From: Oscillospiraceae bacterium
Lineage (GTDB): Bacteria > Bacillota > Clostridia > Oscillospirales > Oscillospiraceae
Assembly (NCBI GenBank): GCA_020025595.1
Contig: JAHHRV010000001.1
Location: 248,001-312,000 of the forward strand
Length of the DNA stretch: 64,000 nt
Reading direction: 5' to 3'
Shown: positions 43,965-51,645 of the stretch, piece after piece
Layout: the number at the start of each line of letters is the position of its first letter
Position numbering within the stretch: position 1 is the stretch's first letter
Notes under the pieces: generated by a model
Database searches by the model: none
What the model was told of the DNA's origin: nothing
The model's input: the letters and a program-made list of their open reading frames with translations, nothing else
Translations under genes and position numbers: made by a program

Positions 43965-44438
43965 TCAGTCTTTGGAGATGTCTTCAAACTTTGCATCCAC
44001 CAGCGTGGTCAGAATCTTCGGATCGATATCGATGATGAGTCCGATTCTGCCGCCGGAGAGGAAGATAGAATCCCATTTGAGAGCACTTGCATCCACGATT
44101 GTAGGCAGCAGTGTTTTCATTCCCAGGGGAGAGCATCCGCCGTGGACATATCCGGTCAGCTCCTGGAAGGTATCGGGCTTCAGCATCTGCAGATTCTTCA
44201 CGCCCACAAGAGCGGCTGCTTTCTTCAGATCCAGCCGTTTCTCACCGGGCAGGCAGAACACATAATATCCGCCCTTGTGATCGGTGGTGACCAGTGTTTT
44301 GAACAGACGATCAGCGGTATCTCCGAAATAAGCGGCCACATCCACAGCGGCTACGGGGCCGTTCTCGGGATATTCACGAATGGAATAGCTGATGTTGTTG
44401 TCGTTTAATACTTGGATTGCGCTTGTATTGTTATCCAT
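43965..44438 (-). CDS. YbaK/EbsC-type Cys-tRNA(Pro) deacylase
   Basis: A 157-residue editing-domain protein. The YbaK/ProX fold is shown by FKTLVTTDHKGGYYVFCLPGEKRLDLKKAA with the invariant lysine, and GYVHGGCSPLGM, the conserved GGCSP loop. The family hydrolyses Cys mischarged on tRNA-Pro. Being first in a MarR-controlled operon with a nitroreductase and UvrA-like ATPase is unusual and hints at translation protection under stress (inference). ATG 44438 follows GGAGG. Promoter TTGACA-17-TATAAT (rc 44504-44532) with two operator copies. Confidence 0.9.
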   Translation of the reverse strand: MDNNTSAIQVLNDNNISYSIREYPENGPVAAVDVAAYFGDTADRLFKTLVTTDHKGGYYVFCLPGEKRLDLKKAAALVGVKNLQMLKPDTFQELTGYVHGGCSPLGMKTLLPTIVDASALKWDSIFLSGGRIGLIIDIDPKILTTLVDAKFEDISKD

Positions 44439-44481
44439 TGCAAATCCTCCCTGCAATATATTTTCATCGTAATTTATTCAG

Positions 44482-44525
44482 TAGTCCGAAACCGGACTAC
44501 TGAATTATAGTCCAGTTTCGGACTA
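44482..44525 (-). promoter_or_regulatory. promoter with two MarR operators (YbaK-MarR operon)
   Basis: Two 18-bp dyads, TAGTCCGAAACCGGACTA (44482-44499) and TAGTCCAGTTTCGGACTA (44508-44525), 26 bp apart. On the minus strand the -35 TTGACA and -10 TATAAT are 17 bp apart; one operator fills the spacer and the other covers the start site, expected to give tight autorepression. Confidence 0.8.
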
Positions 44526-44600
44526 TTGTCAATATCTTTTCCTGAATTTTTTGCAGGAGCGGAAATTTTGCCTGAGGGTGCGGGGTAGGTTGGTTATAAT

Positions 44601-44637
44601 AAGAAAACGCCCCGGAATTTCAGCATTCCGGGGCGTT
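44601..44637 (-). terminator. terminator of amidohydrolase gene
   Basis: AACGCCCCGGAAT / ATTCCGGGGCGTT stem with T-rich tail on the minus strand. Confidence 0.85.
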
Positions 44638-44650
44638 GGTATATATTGAT

Positions 44651-45436
44651 TTATAAATTCAGCAGCTGCTCCACAGTTCTGTGGCCAATCTGTTCAAACT
44701 GATTGTCGGTGATCTTCAGGCGCAGGAAGCGTTCGGTTTGGGGGACAGGGTCCCAGAGGGGATAGTCTGTGCCGAAAGCCAGCCGCTCAGCACCGTAGAT
44801 GTTGATATACTTTTCGGGCAAGCCCTCGGGCATAAACATCATAGAGCTGGAAACATCCATCAGGCAGCTGGTATCCCGGAGGTACTCCATGGCAGTTTCG
44901 TACATTCGGTAGCCGCCGAAATGGGCTGCAACCACCTGAAGACGGGGGAACTCACCGAGAATGCGGCGGAGTCTTGCCGGATGAGAATAGTTGAATCTGG
45001 TATCTCCCATATGGAAAAGTACAGGCAGTTTTCCCTGGATCTGGTCGTATACCGGGAAGAGCCGGGGATCGTCAATGGCAAATTCCTGGGTGTCCGGGTG
45101 CATTTTGATGCCGTGCAGACCCTGCTGAAGAATGTAATCCGCTTCTTCTTCAATGTGCTCCATGGCAGCGTGCAGGGTACCAAAGCCGATGAACTCTTGG
45201 TGAGTTCCTGCCTGCTCCAGAATAAAATCGTTGATGTGCCGTGTGTGCTCCGGCTTTACTGCCACCGGGAGAATCACAAACCGGCTGATACCCGCCTTAG
45301 CCCCTCGCTGCAGCAGCGTGTCCACTGTGCCGTCCATTTCCCGGGTGTTCAGCTCGTAAAAATCCCGGATGCTGGCGGCAGCCTTGTGGGCAATGTTCTG
45401 GGGATATACATGGGTATGGATGTCAATTAAATACAC
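44651..45436 (-). CDS. amidohydrolase-2 family TIM-barrel hydrolase
   Basis: A 261-residue metallohydrolase. The first strand carries the metal-binding HxH of the superfamily (DIHTHVYP, H7 and H9). HGIKMHPD (about 110), PVLFHMGDTRFN (about 140), VVAAHFGG (about 170) and FGTDYPLW (about 225, the catalytic Asp) complete a mononuclear amidohydrolase-2 site, as in decarboxylases and uronate isomerase relatives. Substrate cannot be assigned. It follows the old-yellow-enzyme gene by about 210 bp on the same strand and may share its transcript. Confidence 0.87.
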   Translation of the reverse strand: MYLIDIHTHVYPQNIAHKAAASIRDFYELNTREMDGTVDTLLQRGAKAGISRFVILPVAVKPEHTRHINDFILEQAGTHQEFIGFGTLHAAMEHIEEEADYILQQGLHGIKMHPDTQEFAIDDPRLFPVYDQIQGKLPVLFHMGDTRFNYSHPARLRRILGEFPRLQVVAAHFGGYRMYETAMEYLRDTSCLMDVSSSMMFMPEGLPEKYINIYGAERLAFGTDYPLWDPVPQTERFLRLKITDNQFEQIGHRTVEQLLNL

Positions 45437-45646
45437 ATAATCGCCTCAATCGTCAAATTCTGTACCATTATACCACGAATCCCGAATTTTGCAAGGAGCG
45501 CCGATGTGTGCGGGCATCTATTCCCCAGTGCAAAGCGGACAGAAAAGCGTGGCAGGCAGCGTGAGAATAAAAAAGTGACCGGAGCAATCTGCTCCGGCCA
45601 CTGTATATGAAAATCAAAGAAATGATGGTCAGCTTTTATCAGCTGA

Positions 45647-47593
45647 TTACAGATCCTTTGCGACCTTATAACCGCAGGTCACGGCATCCTTGATATTTCC
45701 GAGCTTACCGGCATCGCCAACCAGATGATAGGTGACACCGCAGGCCTTCAGAGTTTCTTCCAGCTGAGGATCGATTCTGTAACCGGTAGCGAATACCAGA
45801 GTATCAGCATCGTCAATGCAGAATTCCTGACCGGCCTTGCTGTAGTAGATCTTGTCTTCCTCGACACGCTCTACCTTAGCACTGCAGATCATCTGCACGC
45901 CCTTCTTCATCATTCTCTGAACCAGCAGGCTGCGGCCCGGGCCGGATTCATTCAGCATCAGACCGGACATCATTTCCAGAATGATGATTTCTCTGTTTCT
46001 GGGGAACAGGTCATTGACCAGAGGAGCCAGATAGTCAGCAGTCTCACAGCCAACGGAACCGCCGCCGATGATGACGACCTTTCTGCCGGGGAATGCCTTG
46101 CCGGACAGGATGTCGTCAGCGGTCATCCACTGCTTAAATCCGGTGAAGGGCTTGATCACGACAGGAGATGCACCGGTACCGGCAATGACTTCGTAGTCCT
46201 TGAACTCGGTCTTGATCATCTCTTCTGTAACAGTGCAGTTCAGTCTGACTTCGACGCCTGCGCGCTGCAGCTTGCCTGCCATGTACTTGATCATCTTGGT
46301 GAGGTCCTGCTTTGCGATGGGGACAGCTGCCAGACGGGCCAGACCACCCAGAGATTCTTCTTTTTCGCACAGAACCACATGATGACCGCGCTTTCTTGCT
46401 ACATATGCTGCTTCCATGCCGGAAGGACCGCCGCCGATCACCAGAATGTTCTTCTTGGTCTGTGCTTCCTTGATGTTTTCTTCGTTTTCCAGCTCCAGAG
46501 AGGGATTCACGGTGCAGGAAACGCGATTGCCGAACATGATGCCGTTCAGGCATCTGAGACATCCGATGCAGGGACGAATGCTGTCAATGTCACCGTGCTC
46601 AGCCTTGGTGACGAAATCGGGGTCACACAGGTTTGCGCGTCCGATCATGCAGATATCAGCACGGCCGTTGGCAATCAGCTCCTCTGCAATCCAGGGCTCG
46701 GTGATTCTGCCGACGGTTGCAACGGGGATGGACACATGCTTCTTGATCTCTTCTGCCATCTTCACATGGGAACCCATGGGAGTGCCGGGAGCAGGAATAG
46801 AGCTGCCGCGCATGATTGTGGTACCACCGGACACATGCAGGAAATCGACGCCGGCCTTTTCCAGCTGCTTGGCGACATATACTGCATCGTTCAGGTTCTG
46901 ACCGCCGTCGGTGTATTCATCGCCGGAAATACGAACATCAATGATGAAGTCCTCGCCGCAGACCTTTCTGACTTCCTGAACAACTTCAAGAGTCAGACGC
47001 AGACGAGCGTCCAGATCACCGCCGTATTCGTCGGTTCTCTTGTTATAAAGGGGAGAGAGGAATCCACCCAGCAGACCATGTGCGTGGGCAGCATGGATTT
47101 CAACGCCGTCAGCACCAGCCTGCTTCACACGGCCGGCAGCTTCGCCGAACTGACGGATGATGACCTTCAGCTCTTCTACAGTGACAGCTCTGGGAGCTTC
47201 CTTTGCATAGTAGGGACCTACATTGGAAGGAGCGATGAAACGGGGAGTTCCGGGCAGGGAGAATGCCATGTATGCCGGATGGAACAGCTGGGGCAGGATC
47301 TTTGCACCGTACTGATGGACAGACTCGGTGAGCTTCTTCCAGCCGGGGATAAAGGAATCGTCATAGATGGACATATCACCGGGCAGGTATGTATATACAG
47401 GCTCAACAGTGGTTACCTCGGTGACAATCAGACCGACACCGCCCTTTGCTCTTGCGGTGTAGTGCTGGATCAGTTCTTCGGTAACATAGCCTTTATCTGC
47501 TAAGTTGGTAGAAATAGGAGGCATGAAAATGCGGTTCTTTACAGTGGTTTTGCCGATTTTAATAGGCGAAAATAAGTTGGGATATGGATTCAT
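45647..47593 (-). CDS. old-yellow-enzyme family NADH:flavin oxidoreductase with Fe-S and FAD domain
   Basis: A 648-residue reductase resembling 2,4-dienoyl-CoA reductase, enoate reductases and the bile-acid BaiCD enzymes. Residues 1-370 form the FMN TIM barrel (HAAHAHGLLGGFLSPLYN, NKRTDEYGG active-site segments), followed by the [4Fe-4S] motif CIGCLRC and a fourth Cys 11 residues on, then an FAD/NAD(P)-binding half (ILVIGGGPSGMEAAYVARKR and VVIIGGGSVGCETADYL). This gives NADH to FAD to Fe-S to FMN electron flow to an alpha,beta-unsaturated substrate. Which substrate is unknown. An AraC gene precedes it on the same strand and is its likely regulator. Confidence 0.92.
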   Translation of the reverse strand: MNPYPNLFSPIKIGKTTVKNRIFMPPISTNLADKGYVTEELIQHYTARAKGGVGLIVTEVTTVEPVYTYLPGDMSIYDDSFIPGWKKLTESVHQYGAKILPQLFHPAYMAFSLPGTPRFIAPSNVGPYYAKEAPRAVTVEELKVIIRQFGEAAGRVKQAGADGVEIHAAHAHGLLGGFLSPLYNKRTDEYGGDLDARLRLTLEVVQEVRKVCGEDFIIDVRISGDEYTDGGQNLNDAVYVAKQLEKAGVDFLHVSGGTTIMRGSSIPAPGTPMGSHVKMAEEIKKHVSIPVATVGRITEPWIAEELIANGRADICMIGRANLCDPDFVTKAEHGDIDSIRPCIGCLRCLNGIMFGNRVSCTVNPSLELENEENIKEAQTKKNILVIGGGPSGMEAAYVARKRGHHVVLCEKEESLGGLARLAAVPIAKQDLTKMIKYMAGKLQRAGVEVRLNCTVTEEMIKTEFKDYEVIAGTGASPVVIKPFTGFKQWMTADDILSGKAFPGRKVVIIGGGSVGCETADYLAPLVNDLFPRNREIIILEMMSGLMLNESGPGRSLLVQRMMKKGVQMICSAKVERVEEDKIYYSKAGQEFCIDDADTLVFATGYRIDPQLEETLKACGVTYHLVGDAGKLGNIKDAVTCGYKVAKDL

Positions 47594-47755
47594 CTTGTTT
47601 TTCTCCTTTCTGTGTTTGTCTTTATTCTAACATACTTGCATTGCAAATTCGTTCACTCACACAGATATCAGCTGTTGTTTTTTGTCCTCTTTTCGGGAAA
47701 GCCTGTGGCATTTTTTCAAAGACATGACAAAAAAGAGCGCCTGAAAGAAAACAGC

Positions 47756-48823
47756 CTACTTTTCCTTTGTGATTCTCAGGACCATACCGCCTTCCGGTGC
47801 AGGATCGATCTGCACCCGGCCCTTTCCGACGGTCACGACCAGATCGTCGCCCTCTTTCCGGATGGCGAGCTGCTCATTTTCGTAAAGGATATCCTCTGTT
47901 TTTTCAATAAGATGCTGCAGAAGCTGCTTGTGCTGCTGATCCAGCACCATTTTCTGATTTTCGCCGCCCTTGCTGTATTTCATGTTTTTCTGGAACTGTT
48001 TTCTGTAGGCACTGGGCACGATTCCATATAGCTCCCGGAAAACTTCCGTATATGCCTTTGAACTGGGCAGACCGTAATCCAGAGCAATCTTTTCAATGCT
48101 TTCTCTTCCTTCCAGGAGTGTTTCCAGAGAAGCACGCACTCGGACATAGGCAAGATATTTTACGAAGGGAATTCCGGTGTAGCGCTTCATCAGCTTTGAT
48201 GTATAGGAGGGGCTGAAGGACAGCTGGCTGGCAATCTCGCCCAGGGTCAGATTCTCTTTATAGTGGAGGTCTATGTATTTGATGGCTTTCATGTAGTTTT
48301 CATGATATTCCGTGTGCAGCGGAAGTTCATCCACAGAAAAGGATTTGGGGGAGGCGGTAATGCGCAGCAGTTCCATCATGATCACATTCATATGGTACAG
48401 ATCATTGCTCTGTGCCATCAGCTCAGCGGCCAGTTCTCCGATTTTATTGCGCAGCTGGAGATAGGATTCTCTGTTTCGGGTTTCGGTACAGACTGCGGTG
48501 CTGAAGCCTGCGTGCAGATTACCCACCATGGAATCTGCCATACGGCTGAAATCGATATGGATGGTCAGAATGATTCCAGTATCATTTTGGTCCTTTTTAT
48601 GGAGCATATGTATATCGTAAGGCGCAATTACGATCATGTCTCTTTCGTTCAGAATGCACGAGAAGTTCGTCGTAACGGCCTCGTATGATCCCTTCAGGAC
48701 ATAGGAAATCTCCAGACTGGACTGTCTGGAAAAAATATTTCTCGAAAACCCGTTGATGCTCAAGCTCAAGGGGTAGCCAAATTTCTGCCCTGAAAAATCG
48801 TAGTATAAATCCATATTCTGCAT
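47756..48823 (-). CDS. AraC-family transcriptional regulator
   Basis: A 355-residue regulator: an N-terminal cupin-like ligand domain (residues ~1-180) with the pattern ISYVLKGSYEAV and HMLHKKDQNDTG, and a double helix-turn-helix AraC domain at ~185-285 (LTLGEIASQLSFSPSYTSKL and KIALDYGLPSSKAYTEVFRE). A further ~70 residues follow the HTH, longer than usual and of unknown role. It is upstream of, and co-directional with, the flavin oxidoreductase gene, separated by 162 bp, and probably activates it in response to a metabolite. Confidence 0.9.
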   Translation of the reverse strand: MQNMDLYYDFSGQKFGYPLSLSINGFSRNIFSRQSSLEISYVLKGSYEAVTTNFSCILNERDMIVIAPYDIHMLHKKDQNDTGIILTIHIDFSRMADSMVGNLHAGFSTAVCTETRNRESYLQLRNKIGELAAELMAQSNDLYHMNVIMMELLRITASPKSFSVDELPLHTEYHENYMKAIKYIDLHYKENLTLGEIASQLSFSPSYTSKLMKRYTGIPFVKYLAYVRVRASLETLLEGRESIEKIALDYGLPSSKAYTEVFRELYGIVPSAYRKQFQKNMKYSKGGENQKMVLDQQHKQLLQHLIEKTEDILYENEQLAIRKEGDDLVVTVGKGRVQIDPAPEGGMVLRITKEK

Positions 48824-49050
48824 ATTTTCATTACCTGACCCTGAATGTTTTTAAGTGTAACTTATATGCATACTATACCCTGATATCTGCATTTTTTCAA
48901 GAAAAATCCAACTTGTACGGATGCTTATTCTATGTTTGCAGGCCACTGCGCCGGAAACAAACAGACAGGAATCATTCGGCGCAGATTCCAGACCGGGCCT
49001 GAGATACATGAACGTGCGACACGTTCGTAACTGAAAAGGTTACGCACTAA
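48824..49050. other. intergenic region without recognised genes
   Basis: AT-rich spacer upstream of the AraC gene; a short open frame at 48925-49107 has no support. Left edge of the AT-rich patch. Confidence 0.4.
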
Positions 49051-49085
49051 GAAAAGAAAGTGGATGCCCTTACAGGCACCCACCC
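49051..49085 (-). terminator. terminator of HIT gene
   Basis: On the minus strand GGGTGCC / GGCATCC hairpin followed by CTTTCTTTTCTT. Confidence 0.65.
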
Positions 49086-49097
49086 ATAGATTGGAAT

Positions 49098-49553
49098 TTA
49101 AATACAAAAATGACTTTTCATTTGCGCAAATAATACCTGTCTATCCTCATCAAGTAACACAGGCTCTTTCTTTAGAGCATAATGATGTGCAAACTCTGCA
49201 TCAACGTATGAATGATGATTGATAGTAATAGGATTTTTATAGCGTGGTCTTACGTGAAAATGTAAATGCGGATTTGGATTGGGCTCTTTATAAAAGTTAT
49301 TCAACAAACAACTCCAGTTGCATAACTCTGCACCTAATACCTCCTTATAGATTTGTTCTAACCGATCTATAATGGTTTTCAAATCAATCCACTCCAAAGT
49401 GCTCAGTTCTGAAATGCATCCGCAGTGCCTATTTAGCACTAAGATACATCTTCCAACATAGTCCTGGACATCCGCCAAATAAACGGACCAATGCAGGGAT
49501 TTATAAATCAACCATTTGTTATCCTTGTAATTGCACCACTCGCAAATATTCAT
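49098..49553 (-). CDS. HIT-family nucleotide-binding protein
   Basis: A 151-residue histidine-triad protein. The catalytic HxHxH triad is NPHLHFHVRPRY (about residues 94-105), and an upstream CILVLNRHCGCISELSTLEW forms the conserved beta-alpha-beta. HIT proteins hydrolyse nucleotide-phosphoramidates or AMP-linked substrates. Composition is clearly more AT-rich than neighbours (codon use unlike flanking genes), and it is next to a group II intron remnant, so horizontal acquisition is likely. The start ATG at 49553 has only a weak AGGTG site. Confidence 0.75.
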   Translation of the reverse strand: MNICEWCNYKDNKWLIYKSLHWSVYLADVQDYVGRCILVLNRHCGCISELSTLEWIDLKTIIDRLEQIYKEVLGAELCNWSCLLNNFYKEPNPNPHLHFHVRPRYKNPITINHHSYVDAEFAHHYALKKEPVLLDEDRQVLFAQMKSHFCI

Positions 49554-50282
49554 CAGTTACACCTACAAATTCTAATTTTATGGATGCTCTAATTATACTA
49601 ACAAGCAGTCAATGTGTAAAGTCCAAAGGTTAGTATAGTCTTAGTAGAACTGTTAAGGTAAAGGATAGAATGAAGGGGTAACGCCTGGAAATGTCCTCTT
49701 TAATACTGCGACATGCAAGGCGGCAGTAACAGCCAAATTGTATGAAGCTCGCAGAAGTCGGCAGAGAGCTACCGTAAAGAGTGGTAAACCATTCCACGAA
49801 AGTATGCCAGAGGTGGGATATGTAGCCTATATGCCGGAAGTCACATAAAATGGGCATAGTGAGAATGCTTGCTTGACAAGCGGACGAACTTTCGATTTAC
49901 AAGTCTATAGGATCTCGCCAGTAGAAATGCTGGTCTCGCCATCGTGCGAGGTATGTGAGGGTTAGTAAAAAGGTTCTTTATGAAACCCCTTATACTGTTA
50001 CAGGTAGTATCAAGCATACAGGCTTAGAGAAAGCACCTAAACCCATATAGAGTGGATAACCTTAACGGAACGTGGGAAGCCGGGAGCATGGAGCCAGTTG
50101 CAGGCTTTGAAGTGCTGAACAGGAAAATCTTACGATATAACTGTTCTTCATCCCGGTGAAAGTGGTGCCATGACCGAAGAAGTCTCTGTAACGGAGATGG
50201 AGGAATAGGCACCAGTCTCAAATAACACAATACAACACACACGATATTCAAGGGTTCTGGTACGAATGTTCTATACTACCTC

Positions 50283-50603
50283 ATGCGTAACCCTGTTTCA
50301 GAGCGGTCGATAGAATATAACGATAACAGGCTCAGCCGGTTCTGCGGTCAGTATGGAAAATGTGCAATAACTGGTGGTGACCTTCAAATAGGCGACATTC
50401 ACTGTCATCACATTATCCATCAATCAAAAGGTGGTTCGGACAGGTATGAAAACCTGATGCTTGTCACCAAAAATGTCCACCGGCTTCTCCACGCAACCAA
50501 TGCTGATACAATTCAGATTCTACTGTCCAAGCTAAATCTGACTAAGAAACAGAAAGCCAAAGTCAAATATTATCGTGAAAAAGCTGGAATGATGGGTATC
50601 TAA
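50283..50603 (+). pseudogene. C-terminal HNH remnant of a group II intron maturase
   Basis: A 106-residue fragment matching only the end of LtrA-type intron-encoded proteins. NPVSERSIEYNDNRLSRF and CAITGGDLQIGDIHCHHII are the conserved opening of the HNH endonuclease domain, followed by LVTKNVHRLLHA. The reverse transcriptase and maturase X domains are absent, so it cannot mobilise or self-support the intron by itself, though RNA and HNH could still be used in trans by another maturase. It may still be translated, but no convincing ribosome site is seen. Confidence 0.8.
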
Positions 50604-50650
50604 GTTATTCCAAATCGTGTGTATGAAAAAGAAATGTTATTTGAGATGGG

Positions 50651-50684
50651 GCGCCGTGTGAAGGGAAATTTTCATGCACGGTGC
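50651..50684 (+). ncRNA. group II intron domain V
   Basis: 34-nt hairpin beginning GCGCCGTGTG and ending ATGCACGGTGC, with GAAA tetraloop and CGC catalytic triad position; the canonical size and shape of domain V. Confidence 0.75.
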
Positions 50685-50728
50685 TAGGCAGGGGAAAATC
50701 CGGAGATAATCTCAAAGGATTACCTATC

Positions 50729-50944
50729 GCAATAGGAAAAGATGACCAGTTTGCGCTCAGATGCCTGAGCGTGAAAACAGCCTCTTTTCATGATAATTTA
50801 TAATTCAGAATCTTGTAAAAATGTGTCAAATCCTAAAAAACCAACTTCATCCGGAGATAATGACATAAATTGCATTTCTTTAGAGAAGTTCTGGAATTAT
50901 TTCACTAATTTGTATTTTTGCTGTAAAAATCATCCAAACTCTAG
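50729..50944. other. unassigned AT-rich spacer
   Basis: No gene, repeat or RNA recognised between the intron end and the riboswitch promoter. Confidence 0.4.
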
Positions 50945-50973
50945 TTGAAAATAGGGAGTACTTATGGTATATT
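50945..50973 (+). promoter_or_regulatory. promoter of cobalamin locus 1
   Basis: TTGAAA (50945-50950), 17 bp, TATATT (50968-50973), just before the aptamer. Confidence 0.6.
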
Positions 50974-50999
50974 ATCCGTGAATTAAATACACTTATATT

Positions 51000-51184
51000 G
51001 AGATACGGTTCGAACAGTTTTTACTTAGTAGATGAAAAGAGAATCCGGTTAGAATCCGGAACAACCGTCCATTGCTGTGCGTGACAGATGGGAGTATTGA
51101 TCCATTGGAGTTGACTGCTCTGAGAAGGAATACGCCCCGCAGCCTTTGCTGCTAGGTCATAAGTCAGAATACCTGCCGTATCTT
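51000..51184 (+). promoter_or_regulatory. cobalamin riboswitch 1 (aptamer)
   Basis: P1 is AGATACGG (51001-51008) paired with CCGTATCT (51177-51184). Inside are GAATCCGGTTAGAATCCGG, ACCGTCCATTGCTGTG and the B12-box-like AGTCAGAATACCTGCC, matching the cobalamin aptamer pattern (consensus AGcCAGgAGACCTGCC). Terminator at 51311-51348 is the likely expression platform. Fold not computed. Confidence 0.88.
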
Positions 51185-51310
51185 ATGGTTCACCACACTT
51201 TGATTGGAAGAGTGCAGCCGATTTGTTACCACGCAGTGGGATTATTGGGATGCATTCTACCTTTTGCATGAATTGTGAGTCCTGTTGATGTGGTATTGAT
51301 AAATCAGTTG

Positions 51311-51348
51311 CACTTCTTTGATCGTGTGGTCAAAGAAGTGTATTTTTT
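51311..51348 (+). terminator. riboswitch terminator (expression platform)
   Basis: CACTTCTTTGA / TCAAAGAAGTG stem then ATTTTTT, directly before the first gene; premature termination when cobalamin is bound. Confidence 0.85.
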
Positions 51349-51364
51349 GTAAGGAGGGATGTAC

Positions 51365-51640
51365 GTGGCATTGGACGAAAAAAAGGCCTGGGCGGAGGAG
51401 CTTTTGCGTCAAAAGTATCAGGAAATAGGAAGATTACCGCAGAAAGAAGATTTTGACGATGTTACTCGTTCCCGAATCAAGGCATTTCTCGGTCCGTGGC
51501 CTCGCGCTCTGGAATCGGCTGGGATCAAAGAGGCCAGAGCTAAGCCGGATAAGAAGAAACGAAAACGCAATGCAAAAACTCCAATCGGGCAGTCTTCCGG
51601 GAAAGCACAAACCAAAACAGAACAAAATGGAAAGGACTGA
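51365..51640 (+). CDS. small homing-endonuclease-associated-repeat protein
   Basis: A 91-residue basic protein. WAEELLRQKYQEIGRLPQKE followed by DFDD and FLGPWPRALESAGI matches the homing-endonuclease-associated repeat (a DNA-binding helical module; the pattern R-x-P-x-x-x-D-F and G-x-W-x-x-A-L-x-x-A-G). The C-terminal half is Lys/Gly/Gln-rich and unstructured. GTG 51365 has AGGAGG 7 nt upstream; ATG at 51359 is too close. It is the first gene under the cobalamin riboswitch. A regulatory or accessory DNA-binding role can be suspected but nothing in the sequence fixes it. Confidence 0.65.
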   Translation: MALDEKKAWAEELLRQKYQEIGRLPQKEDFDDVTRSRIKAFLGPWPRALESAGIKEARAKPDKKKRKRNAKTPIGQSSGKAQTKTEQNGKD

Positions 51641-51645
51641 ATGTC

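Larger units (their letters stand above)
49614..50728 (+). mobile_element. group II intron with reverse transcriptase deleted
   Basis: An AT-rich, noncoding structured stretch typical of a bacterial group II intron RNA. The proposed 5' end is GTGTAAAGTCC (49614; GTGYG-like), internal segments such as AACGGAACGTGGGAAGCC and CCGAAGAAGTCTCTG resemble intron domains I-IV, followed by the tail of the maturase ORF and an excellent 34-nt domain V at 50651-50684. The 3' end is probably near CCTATC (about 50728). A normal intron ORF is ~420-600 residues; here only the HNH tail remains. 5' boundary and splice sites are approximate. Confidence 0.65.

Noticed and set aside
48925..49107. A 60-codon frame upstream of the AraC gene
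   Set aside because: No ribosome site and no recognisable content; overlaps the HIT terminator.
49596..49635. Inverted repeat ATACTAAC/GTTAGTAT as a transposon end
   Set aside because: No transposase or target duplication; it straddles the likely 5' end of the group II intron and may be part of intron folding or a chance repeat.
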